A stretch of 7,187 nucleotides of DNA from JBFLVT01 sp036804525 (GTDB taxonomy: Bacteria > Bacillota > Desulfotomaculia > Desulfotomaculales > JASEER01): NCBI GenBank assembly GCA_036804525.1, contig DAIRSE010000052.1, forward strand, positions 1-7,187, written 5' to 3'. Position numbers and translations under genes: made by a program. This document shows, in pieces, positions 1 through 5,974 of the stretch. Each line of letters starts with the position of its first letter. The stretch's first letter is position 1. Under the pieces are notes generated by a model, which was not told the origin of the DNA, did not search any database, and saw nothing but the letters and a program-made list of their open reading frames with translations.

Positions 1-2
1 GG

Positions 3-95
3 TATCCCGAGGGCAACGTCGACCGCTCCCGGCTCATCGCGGAGTTCGCGCCTTATTTTGCCCTGACGAAGGAGGAAAGGCATGCTCATCCTTAA
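3..95 (+). CDS. C-terminal tail of an unidentified upstream gene (partial)
   Basis: An open frame enters from the left edge and runs 30 codons to a TAA at 93-95. I believe it is coding because most codons end in G or C, as in the neighbouring genes, and because it overlaps the csx15 start by 14 bases, the compact spacing seen through this operon. The other two forward frames look worse: one stops at 64-66 and the other gives an unnatural Arg/Gly/Cys-rich string. The visible tail contains SRLIAEFAPYFALTKEERHA. I do not recognise a family from this. A gene directly upstream of csx15 in a type III locus would often be a cyclic-oligoadenylate-activated effector of the CARF-HEPN kind, but no HEPN or CARF motif is in view, so that is context-based inference only. 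Confidence 0.6.
   Translation, partial: YPEGNVDRSRLIAEFAPYFALTKEERHAHP
69..75 (+). promoter_or_regulatory. Ribosome binding site of csx15
   Basis: AAGGAGG is a full-strength Shine-Dalgarno sequence ending 6 bases before the ATG at 82. It lies inside the last codons of the upstream gene, which suggests csx15 is translated from the same message. It fixes the csx15 start. Confidence 0.85.
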
Positions 96-462
96 CTTCG
101 CCCATCCGTTGACACAGGAGAACATTACGGAGATAGAAGCCCTGGTCGGCATCGGTGTGGAGGATGTAAGAGAGGTCCCCAGTTTGATCGACCCCGGTAA
201 GCCCCTGGCGCCCCAGGTGGAGGCCATGTTGGACGGCCTGGGGCTCACCCAGCGGGAATGGCAGACTAAACCGCTGCTCATCAACCCGCCGTCATTGGCG
301 GTCAGTGCGGCAACCTTGCTGGCGCTGCTTCACGGACTAATCGGCCATTTCCCTCCCGTTCTGCGCCTGCGCCCCGAAGCCGGCGGCTTCGCCACGCGCT
401 TTACCGTGGCCGAAATTATCAACCTTCAGGCTGTCCGCGAAAAGGCAAGGGGGAGAAGGTGA
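82..462 (+). CDS. csx15: CRISPR-associated protein Csx15, probable regulator of cyclic oligoadenylate
   Basis: This is a 126-residue soluble protein with no signal peptide or membrane segment. The assignment to the Csx15 family is from memory of its conserved pattern: N-terminal LILNFAHPLT (2-11), then WQTKPLLINPPSLA (60-73), HGLIGHFPPVLRLRP (84-98) and C-terminal AEIINLQAVREKARGRR (110-126). Csx15 is found almost only beside type III CRISPR loci and is grouped with Csx16 and Csx20 as a small ring-nuclease-type protein that lowers the cyclic oligoadenylate alarm signal made by Cas10, by cleavage or by binding. The ATG at 82 has an ideal ribosome binding site. The gene overlaps the upstream gene by 14 bases and ends 60 bases before cmr1. 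Full length looks normal. I cannot point to catalytic residues, so whether this copy cuts or only sequesters the ligand is open. Confidence 0.82.
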   Translation: MLILNFAHPLTQENITEIEALVGIGVEDVREVPSLIDPGKPLAPQVEAMLDGLGLTQREWQTKPLLINPPSLAVSAATLLALLHGLIGHFPPVLRLRPEAGGFATRFTVAEIINLQAVREKARGRR

Positions 463-503
463 GGAGAACTGGTCATAGTAGGTGTGCCCCGATCACATTA
501 CGC

Positions 504-512
504 AAGGGAGGG
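504..512 (+). promoter_or_regulatory. Ribosome binding site that selects the cmr1 GTG start
   Basis: AAGGGAGGG lies in the 60-base csx15-cmr1 gap and ends 10 bases before the GTG at 523. An ATG at 513 abuts the motif and is in another frame, so it is not the start of cmr1. The rest of the gap (463-503) shows no clear promoter or hairpin. Confidence 0.7.
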
Positions 513-522
513 ATGAGTCAAC

Positions 523-1671
523 GTGAGACTGGATGTAACGTACAGAGTGACAACACCGCTCTTCCTGGGGGGCGCGGACGGGAGAGACGCTGCCGAACTG
601 CGCCCGCCATCGCTCAAAGGATTGTTGCGTTTCTGGTTTCGTGCGGTGGCCTTGCCGCGCCTGGGTAGCTGGCAAGCGGTATCAAGACTGGAGAAGGACC
701 TCTTTGGCAGTACAGACGGACAGGCGGCCTTCCTTTTGTCTCTACAGCGGCTGGAAGAGCCAGTGTTAGTGGATGCCGGCCAGACATGGGGTAGGCAAGA
801 TGGGCTCAACTACCTGGGCTACGGTGTGGTAGACAGGGGCAACACTGTTCGGGCCTACTTGAAGGAAGGATTTCTCCTCGCGTTCCGCCTGGTTTCCCGG
901 CGGAATATCCCGCAGGACCAGGCCGACCTCCTGGTCCAGTCCGCAAAAGCCCTGGGGCTCTTGGGAGGCGCTGGGGCGCGGGCGCGGAAGGGTTTCGGCT
1001 CGCTGTCCCTGGAGTCTTTACGGATGGACGATGAAGAACAGTGGCAGGTACCCCAGGATGCTGCAGAACTCCGCGGCCGGATACGGGAACTGCTCAGTGA
1101 ACTAAGACTGCCACGGGAAGGCGCCCTGCCCGCGTACACAGCGTTCGGCTCACGTACGAGAGTAAGCATTGTTCAAACAGACCAGGATGCTCGTCGTCTC
1201 CTGAACGACGTGGGCAAAGAGCTTTTACGTTACCGTAGCTACGGTTCTAATCGCAAACGGCCTCACCATGTTCTTCCCTGGGGGGAACGGGCCGAACAGA
1301 ATTTCGCTGACGATCATGACCTGATGCTGTATTTCTTAGGTCACAGGCAGGTAACCTCTCACCCGCGTCGGATTGCCTTTGGTTTACCGCATAACTACTT
1401 TTTTCAGTCAACCAAACAAAAGGCCAGTGTGGAAACCGAAAATCATAAGCGTCGTGCCAGTCCCCTGTTCATCCACATCCATGCTCTGGGCTCCGGTCTT
1501 TACGCGGCGGTCCTGAGCGTGATGCCTGCGGTGTTCCTGCCTGAAGGCGAACGTATCAAGCTCTCGACCGGTGCGCGTTCCGTCACCGCTGCTTGTCGGG
1601 TAGATTTTCAGAGCGTAGAGGGCTTTTTAGACCGGCCGGCGTTTCAGAATCAGGTGGTGGTTTGGCCGTGA
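523..1671 (+). CDS. cmr1: Type III-B effector complex RAMP protein Cmr1
   Basis: Cmr1 is a Cas7-like RAMP subunit that sits at the 3' end of the crRNA in the Cmr complex and helps capture target RNA. The 382-residue protein has the family hallmarks. It opens with a beta strand reading VTYRVTTPLFLGG (5-17), followed by LRPPSLKGLLRFWFRA (26-41), the classic Cmr1 signature. A glycine-rich loop, LGLLGGAGARARKGFGSL, falls at about 144-161. A second RAMP-like half spans roughly 200-382, with RRIAFGLPHNY (282-292) and RRASPLFIHIHAL (310-322). The GTG start at 523 is supported by an upstream AAGGGAGGG and by the protein beginning exactly at the first conserved strand. The stop overlaps the cmr2 start. 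The stretch 1201-1440 is about 50% G+C by hand count, poorer than the rest of the operon, but the frame is intact. Confidence 0.96.
   Translation: MRLDVTYRVTTPLFLGGADGRDAAELRPPSLKGLLRFWFRAVALPRLGSWQAVSRLEKDLFGSTDGQAAFLLSLQRLEEPVLVDAGQTWGRQDGLNYLGYGVVDRGNTVRAYLKEGFLLAFRLVSRRNIPQDQADLLVQSAKALGLLGGAGARARKGFGSLSLESLRMDDEEQWQVPQDAAELRGRIRELLSELRLPREGALPAYTAFGSRTRVSIVQTDQDARRLLNDVGKELLRYRSYGSNRKRPHHVLPWGERAEQNFADDHDLMLYFLGHRQVTSHPRRIAFGLPHNYFFQSTKQKASVETENHKRRASPLFIHIHALGSGLYAAVLSVMPAVFLPEGERIKLSTGARSVTAACRVDFQSVEGFLDRPAFQNQVVVWP
1652..1660 (+). promoter_or_regulatory. Ribosome binding site that selects the cmr2 GTG start
   Basis: AGGTGGTGG inside the cmr1 3' end finishes 7 bases before the GTG at 1668. 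It favours that start over the in-frame ATG at 1683. The frame is also open a further 25 codons upstream to a TTG at 1593, but that part overlaps cmr1 and encodes nothing recognisable. Confidence 0.65.
1668..1671 (+). other. GTGA stop/start overlap, cmr1-cmr2
   Basis: The GTG start of cmr2 (1668-1670) shares bases with the TGA stop of cmr1 (1669-1671). This geometry usually permits re-initiation by the ribosome that has just terminated, keeping subunit synthesis coupled. Coupling here is inferred, not shown. Confidence 0.8.
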
Positions 1672-3587
1672 GCGCAACACGTATGCTGCATTTCTCACTC
1701 GGTCCGGTGCAGGGTTTTGTCGCCCAGGCGCGGAGAACGCGCGACTTCTGGGCTGGCTCCTTCATTCTTTCTTACTTGGCCGGCCACGCTATGCTTGAGG
1801 TGATCCAGGCCGGGGGGCGGCTGGTCCTGCCGGCGGCAGGGGACAAGAAACATCTCGCCGATCCTCTCCTGAAGGCCATTAAGGCCCGCGCCGCGGGAGA
1901 ACCTGTTCCGAACGGCCCGTCGATCGCCACTTTGCCCAACCGCTTCCAGGCGGAGGTTCCCAAAGCGTTTGATCCGAACATCTGTGTGCGGGCGACACAA
2001 GATTCCTGGGAGAGACTGGCAGATGCGGTGTGGACGCGGTACGTGAAACCGGTGGCCGCGATGGGCGATGGCACCCTGGATATCTGGCGCCGGCAGGTCT
2101 CCGGATTTTGGGAGATGGCTTGGGTAGTGGATGATGATCCTGCAGTCATGGACCGGCGCAAGAACTGGCGCGGTTATGTACCTCCTGCGGAGGCCGGGGA
2201 CAAGTGCACCCTTATGGGTGATTGGCAGGAGCTTTCGGGCTACGTGCGAGCCGGAGCGCGGGATAAGCAGGACGCCTTCTGGGCGGCGCTACGTGAGGTG
2301 GTCGGCGGACACCAGTTGGACGAAAGTGAGCGCCTCTGTGCCATCGCCCTGATCAAGCGCCTTTTCCCATTGGTCGCGGAGGACGTACTGTGGAAGGTCC
2401 CGCGGCATTTCCCCTCCACGCCGTATTTAGCGGCGATACCCTGGATCAAGGCGGTGATTGAGAAAAACGCCGAGAGAGCGCGGGAATACGCGGCAAAGGC
2501 TGCACGCCTGGGCGCGGGGTACAGGGAAAACTGGGAGAGCATCGCGGGGATCAGGGAAGCCGTGCGGAAGCATCCGCAGGCACGTGATTTCGCCGGGCTG
2601 GACGGCAACTGCTTTTTCAAGGCCGCCCTGGCCAATTCGCGACTGTGGGGCGAGAAGCCTGACAAAACGGAACGAGTCAGGAGGGAGTTGATGGCCGCGC
2701 TTGAGGAGCTGAGTGCGCCGGCCTCCCCTTTCTACGCCATGCTGCTGATGGACGGCGACCGCCTCGGCAAGTTGCTGCGCGAACACGGCATGCAGCGGGT
2801 GAGCGTGGCCCTGGGGGAGTTCAGCAGACAGGTTCCGGATGTGGTGCAACGGTACGACGGCGTAACCGTCTACGCCGGCGGTGACGACGTGCTGGCACTG
2901 CTTCCTCTGGAGCAGGCGCTACCGGCGGCCGTCGCGTTGCGGAAGGCATACCGGGAGAGTTTCAGCGGGTCCGGCCCCGGTGACACCATCCCGGCCACCA
3001 TCTCGGCGGCTATTATCTATGCCCACTATAACATCCCCCTTACCGCGGTCTCCCGGGACGCGCACGATTTGCTGGACCACGTCGCCAAAGATAAGACGGG
3101 CCGCGACAGCCTAGTCCTTGCGGTCTGGAAGGGCGCGGGAAGAGTACTGACATGGTCCGCGCCGTGGGAAGTAGTGCTCGACGGTGAGAGCCACGTCTTC
3201 GAGCGGCTGGTGCGGCAGTTCTCAGGGCGCGGCGGCGAGGAAGGGGACGGCGCGGCGTCCCGGGCGCGGGAGTTCACGGCGAGCTTCTTCTACAACCTGC
3301 GGGAACGCATGGCCCTCTTCGGAGAAGACGGGGCTCCGCTACTCGATACGGACCAGGGAATCAACCGGATCGACCGGATAGTAGATATCCTGGCTGCGGA
3401 ATACCTAAAGATCCGCGAGATCAAGGCCGATCCTGAAGAGGCAAGCGGGCGGGTGCGCTCGCTCCTGGCGGTCTGCCTGGGTTCGTGGCGGGATGAAAAC
3501 GGGCAATTGCACCGTGAGGAAGGGCCGCTGACGCTGGACGGAGCGCTCTTCGTCAAGTTCCTGGCGCAGAAGGGGGTGGAAGCGTGA
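1668..3587 (+). CDS. cmr2: Cas10/Cmr2, HD-less large subunit with intact GGDD cyclase motif
   Basis: This is the large subunit of the Cmr complex. On binding target RNA, the palm domain of Cas10 converts ATP to cyclic oligoadenylate. The protein has 639 residues. It begins with LHFSLGPVQGFVAQARRTRD (7-26) and FWAGSFILSYLAG (27-39), the motif that in longer Cmr2 proteins follows the N-terminal HD nuclease, so the HD domain is missing whichever start is used. Zinc-region remnants follow at KCTLMGDWQELSG (179-191) and ERLCAIALIKRLFP (221-234), each keeping only one cysteine. The catalytic palm has FYAMLLMDGDRLGKLL (355-370) and YAGGDDVLALL (402-412), with GGDD at 404-407. HVAKDKTGRDSLVL (471-484) is another Cmr2 signature, and the rest is the C-terminal helical domain. 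Typical HD-bearing Cmr2 proteins exceed 800 residues. The GTG start has a good ribosome binding site. Predicted role: signalling only, without DNA cutting. Confidence 0.96.
   Translation: MSATRMLHFSLGPVQGFVAQARRTRDFWAGSFILSYLAGHAMLEVIQAGGRLVLPAAGDKKHLADPLLKAIKARAAGEPVPNGPSIATLPNRFQAEVPKAFDPNICVRATQDSWERLADAVWTRYVKPVAAMGDGTLDIWRRQVSGFWEMAWVVDDDPAVMDRRKNWRGYVPPAEAGDKCTLMGDWQELSGYVRAGARDKQDAFWAALREVVGGHQLDESERLCAIALIKRLFPLVAEDVLWKVPRHFPSTPYLAAIPWIKAVIEKNAERAREYAAKAARLGAGYRENWESIAGIREAVRKHPQARDFAGLDGNCFFKAALANSRLWGEKPDKTERVRRELMAALEELSAPASPFYAMLLMDGDRLGKLLREHGMQRVSVALGEFSRQVPDVVQRYDGVTVYAGGDDVLALLPLEQALPAAVALRKAYRESFSGSGPGDTIPATISAAIIYAHYNIPLTAVSRDAHDLLDHVAKDKTGRDSLVLAVWKGAGRVLTWSAPWEVVLDGESHVFERLVRQFSGRGGEEGDGAASRAREFTASFFYNLRERMALFGEDGAPLLDTDQGINRIDRIVDILAAEYLKIREIKADPEEASGRVRSLLAVCLGSWRDENGQLHREEGPLTLDGALFVKFLAQKGVEA
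3584..3587 (+). other. GTGA stop/start overlap, cmr2-cmr3
   Basis: The GTG start of cmr3 (3584-3586) overlaps the TGA stop of cmr2 (3585-3587). A G-rich AGGGGGTGGA at 3571-3580 supplies the ribosome contact. Confidence 0.8.
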
Positions 3588-4729
3588 ACTGGCAGAGCTG
3601 GACTTTCTCCCTGATGGATACCGGCTTCTTCCGCGACGGTCAACCGTACAACGCGGGTGAGGGCGGCTACAGCCGGGTGCGGAGCGGATTCCCTCCGAGC
3701 ATGAACACCCTCCAGGGCGCCATCCGGACAGCCCTGGCCTCGGCAGCCGGCTGGCGGCCCGAAGCCCCCGAGAAGTGGCCGCCATTTCTCGGAGATGCCG
3801 ATTCGCTGGGGCGGCTGACCCTGCGCGGACCTTACGTTATTCAGGGATCCGATGCATTTTTCCCTATGCCTCTGAGCGTGCTAGTTAAGGAACATCCGGG
3901 CGGTGATGACCGTAAACCCGTATGGGATTTCGCCCGCTTGGTGCCGGGTGCTCCCGTGACGTGTGATCTGGGCGGAGCGGTGCGTCTGCCCCGTGTCGCT
4001 TCGGTGGGGTTTACCGGAGGCCGGGCCCCGGATGATCTCTATCTTGACCGGGCGGGGCTGGCTCAAGTACTTGCCGGTAATTTGCCGGATGCGGGCCACG
4101 TCAGGCGGCCGAAGGACCTGTGGCGGGATGAGCCGCGTGTCGGGCTGGAGCGCAGCGACGACACCCGGACGGCACGTGAAGGCCACCTCTACCAGGTGGT
4201 ACACACGCGACCGTACAAAGACATCGTAATTCGTGTCTTCGTGGGCGGGCTCCCCGGTGACCCAAATCTTAATCCGCCGCGGGTCTTCGTTCTCGGAGGA
4301 GAGGGGCGGCCGGCGGGAATTGACGTGAAAGACGTGAATGCCGAGCAGGTGGCTGCCTTTCTGCCCGGAATGCCTGAAATCGCGGCGGGCCCGGACGGGA
4401 AAATACGATTCACTGTAACCCTGGTCACTCCGGGACGCTATTCCGATTTAAAGGAGGTTATCCTGAAAGGACCGCCCAAGGTTCCTGGCAACTGTGTTTC
4501 GGCCTGTATCGGCAGGATCCGCCGCATCGGTGGCTGGGATCTTAGGAACCGGCGGCCCCGCTTCCTGGAACCTTTCCTACCGGCGGGAAGCACGTGGTTC
4601 TTCGAGGCTGCTGCGGAACATCTGCCTGCGATACGGGCTCTGCACGGCGAATGTCTGGGAGAGAAGACGGAGTACGGGTACGGACAGATTGTCATCGGCA
4701 GATGGAAAGAGGAGGTTCGCGGATCGTGA
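3584..4729 (+). CDS. cmr3: Type III-B effector complex RAMP protein Cmr3
   Basis: Cmr3 is the Cas5-like subunit that pairs with Cas10 and caps the 5' tag of the crRNA at the foot of the Cmr complex. The protein has 381 residues, within the family range. Recognisable blocks in order are the N-terminal signature DTGFFRDGQPYNAGEG (12-27), PPSMNTLQGAIRTAL (37-51), EPRVGLERSDDTRTAREGHL (183-202, the usual conserved central block before LYQ), GGWDLRNRRPRFLEPFLPAG (316-335) leading into STWFFE, and the C-terminal EYGYGQIVIGRW (363-374). The start is GTG, four bases into the end of cmr2, and its stop overlaps cmr4 in the same way. Near its 3' end (4450-4463) the gene carries an unusually long match to the anti-Shine-Dalgarno complement. 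No truncation or frameshift is seen. Confidence 0.95.
   Translation: MNWQSWTFSLMDTGFFRDGQPYNAGEGGYSRVRSGFPPSMNTLQGAIRTALASAAGWRPEAPEKWPPFLGDADSLGRLTLRGPYVIQGSDAFFPMPLSVLVKEHPGGDDRKPVWDFARLVPGAPVTCDLGGAVRLPRVASVGFTGGRAPDDLYLDRAGLAQVLAGNLPDAGHVRRPKDLWRDEPRVGLERSDDTRTAREGHLYQVVHTRPYKDIVIRVFVGGLPGDPNLNPPRVFVLGGEGRPAGIDVKDVNAEQVAAFLPGMPEIAAGPDGKIRFTVTLVTPGRYSDLKEVILKGPPKVPGNCVSACIGRIRRIGGWDLRNRRPRFLEPFLPAGSTWFFEAAAEHLPAIRALHGECLGEKTEYGYGQIVIGRWKEEVRGS
4706..4715 (+). promoter_or_regulatory. Ribosome binding site of cmr4
   Basis: AAAGAGGAGG within the last cmr3 codons ends 10 bases before the GTG at 4726. It is the strongest ribosome binding site among the four overlap junctions, fitting the need for several Cmr4 copies per complex, although that link is only suggestive. 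Confidence 0.65.
4726..4729 (+). other. GTGA stop/start overlap, cmr3-cmr4
   Basis: The GTG of cmr4 (4726-4728) overlaps the TGA of cmr3 (4727-4729). Confidence 0.8.
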
Positions 4730-5553
4730 ACAGCATTATTATGGGCCTTTATGCGGAGACCAGCCTTCATCCGGGTACCGGCCAGGTGGCGGGCGCCATT
4801 GACCTGCCCGTAGCGAGGGAAAAGACCACTGGCTATCCGGTTATCGTCGGTTCGAGCCTTAAAGGCGCCCTGCGCGACTGCGCGGAGCAGAATTGGCGTG
4901 ATGAGAATAGGATCAAAAGGGTTTTCGGGGCTCCGGATGCAGCCGGGGAAGTGAGTATATCCGACGCCCGCCTGCTGCTCCTTCCGGTCCGGTCCTTAAA
5001 CGGCCACTTTAAATGGGTGACCTGTCCCTATCTCCTGGAGCGCTACCAGCGGGATAGACATTTGTCAGGAGTCACCGGCACCATGCCGCCGCTACCCCCG
5101 TTGGGAGCGGGCCAGGCGGCGGCGGCCGGCGGCGGCTCACTTTTCTTGGAGGAGCTGTCTTTTGAGGTTGTTCAGACGGATCTTACTCTGTTCGCGGAGC
5201 AGATCGCGCCGCTGGTGTATCACCTTACTGTACGCGAGCGTCTGGCCAAAGGGCTGGTCCTGGTGAGTGACGATGAGTTTTCCTACTTCGCCCGCTTCGG
5301 CCTGGCGGTCAACGCGCGAAATGTTCTCGATAATGAGAAAAAAACCAGCCAGAACCTGTGGTACGAGGAGACCGTGCCGCCGGAAGCGCTCTTTTACGCT
5401 CTCCTGTTGGCGCGACCCGGCAAGCAGGATGCCTTGCGAGAGTTGACGGAGATCTTCGACCAGAGGCCTTACATCCAGGTCGGCGGCAACGAGACCGTGG
5501 GGCAGGGTTGGTGCGCGGTGTCCTGGCTACGGGACGGGGGTGAACCGGCGTGA
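4726..5553 (+). CDS. cmr4: Type III-B backbone RAMP nuclease Cmr4 (Cas7 family)
   Basis: Cmr4 is the Cas7-type subunit that forms the multi-copy backbone along the crRNA and cuts bound target RNA at regular 6-base intervals. The protein has 275 residues, a normal length. It starts with IMGLYAETSLHPGTGQ (5-20) and GAIDLPVARE (23-32). The Asp in that block is residue 26, the same number as the catalytic Asp26 shown in Pyrococcus furiosus Cmr4, so target-RNA cutting should be intact. VGSSLKGALRD (41-51) is the RAMP glycine/basic helix block. FARFGLAVNARNVLDNEKK (188-206) lies in the thumb region, and VGGNETVGQGW (252-262) is the C-terminal glycine-rich loop. An Ala/Gly tract (about 127-138) sits in the middle. 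The GTG start is preferred over an ATG at 4741 because of the overlap, the ribosome binding site and the Asp26 register. Confidence 0.97.
   Translation: MNSIIMGLYAETSLHPGTGQVAGAIDLPVAREKTTGYPVIVGSSLKGALRDCAEQNWRDENRIKRVFGAPDAAGEVSISDARLLLLPVRSLNGHFKWVTCPYLLERYQRDRHLSGVTGTMPPLPPLGAGQAAAAGGGSLFLEELSFEVVQTDLTLFAEQIAPLVYHLTVRERLAKGLVLVSDDEFSYFARFGLAVNARNVLDNEKKTSQNLWYEETVPPEALFYALLLARPGKQDALRELTEIFDQRPYIQVGGNETVGQGWCAVSWLRDGGEPA
5104..5139 (+). repeat. GCG/GGC-rich low-complexity tract in cmr4
   Basis: A short tract of GCG and GGC triplets encodes an Ala/Gly-rich linker at about residues 127-138 of Cmr4, following a Pro-rich stretch (PPLPPLG). It lies between two conserved parts of the protein and is probably a surface loop. 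The triplets are imperfect, so this is simple-sequence DNA rather than a true tandem array. Confidence 0.5.
5550..5553 (+). other. GTGA stop/start overlap, cmr4-cmr5
   Basis: The GTG of cmr5 (5550-5552) overlaps the TGA of cmr4 (5551-5553). The upstream ribosome binding site is weaker here (GGGGGTGA at 5536-5543), so coupling to cmr4 termination may matter most at this junction. Confidence 0.8.
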
Positions 5554-5960
5554 TAGAGTTACTTGACCAGAGACGTGCACAGCATGCCCTGAATGCCGTG
5601 CGGGAAGCAGAACAGCATTATCAAGGCGAGCAGCGGAAGAAGTTTGTGTCCTACGTCGAAAGTCTGCCGGCATCCATTATCACTAACGGCCTGGGGCAGG
5701 CGATGGCTACCCTGCTCGCCCAGGCCAAGGGAGATAACCGGGACCCACACAGAAGACTCTACGATATTATCGAGAACTGGCTTTGCCGGCAAGATGATCA
5801 GTTTGCGCCATACCACGGTGCGGCGGCACTCATGAACGCTATCGTGGAGGGAGAACGTGCGATGTATCTCAAAGCCCAAGTGGAGGCGCTCGCTTATCTG
5901 GAATGGCTTAAAAGGTTCACGGTCGCCTTCCTGAAGGAAAGGGATATGGATGGGGCATAA
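5550..5960 (+). CDS. cmr5: Type III-B small subunit Cmr5 (Cas11)
   Basis: Cmr5 is the small, all-helical Cas11-type subunit that stacks along the belly of the Cmr complex and contacts the target strand opposite the Cmr4 backbone. The 136-residue protein shows the family pattern LLDQRRAQHALNAV (4-17), RKKFVSYVESLPASIITNGL (29-48) and GQAMATLLAQAKG (49-61). These are followed by helices containing LYDIIENWLC (70-79), PYHGAAALMNAIV (87-99) and ALAYLEWLKRFTVAFLKER (113-131). Length is normal and there is no catalytic motif, as expected. Its GTG start overlaps the cmr4 stop; it ends with TAA, and cmr6 starts 14 bases further on, the first non-overlapping junction since cmr1. Confidence 0.95.
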   Translation: MIELLDQRRAQHALNAVREAEQHYQGEQRKKFVSYVESLPASIITNGLGQAMATLLAQAKGDNRDPHRRLYDIIENWLCRQDDQFAPYHGAAALMNAIVEGERAMYLKAQVEALAYLEWLKRFTVAFLKERDMDGA

Positions 5961-5967
5961 GGGAGGT
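5959..5967 (+). promoter_or_regulatory. Ribosome binding site that selects the cmr6 GTG start
   Basis: AAGGGAGGT overlaps the cmr5 stop and ends 7 bases before the GTG at 5975. It supports that start over the in-frame ATG at 6008. Confidence 0.7.
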
Positions 5968-5974
5968 ATTAAGA

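Noticed and set aside
463..522. A possible promoter in front of cmr1.
   Set aside because: The 60-base gap holds a ribosome binding site but no recognisable -35/-10 pair.
459..668. A GTGA overlap at the end of csx15 opens a 69-codon frame.
   Set aside because: The product is Arg/Cys-rich without any family look, and it overlaps the well supported cmr1 coding sequence by almost 150 bases in another frame. The GTGA here is probably chance.
2240..2849. Two overlapping minus-strand open frames of about 140 codons opposite cmr2.
   Set aside because: They are shadows of a GC-rich gene, with Arg/Pro/Ser-rich products and no supporting context.
4494..4802. A plus-strand frame of 102 codons bridging the cmr3-cmr4 junction, lying 31 bases after the long Shine-Dalgarno-like motif at 4450.
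   Set aside because: The spacing is far too long for initiation from that motif, and the product is Arg/Ser-rich and out of frame with both Cmr3 and Cmr4.
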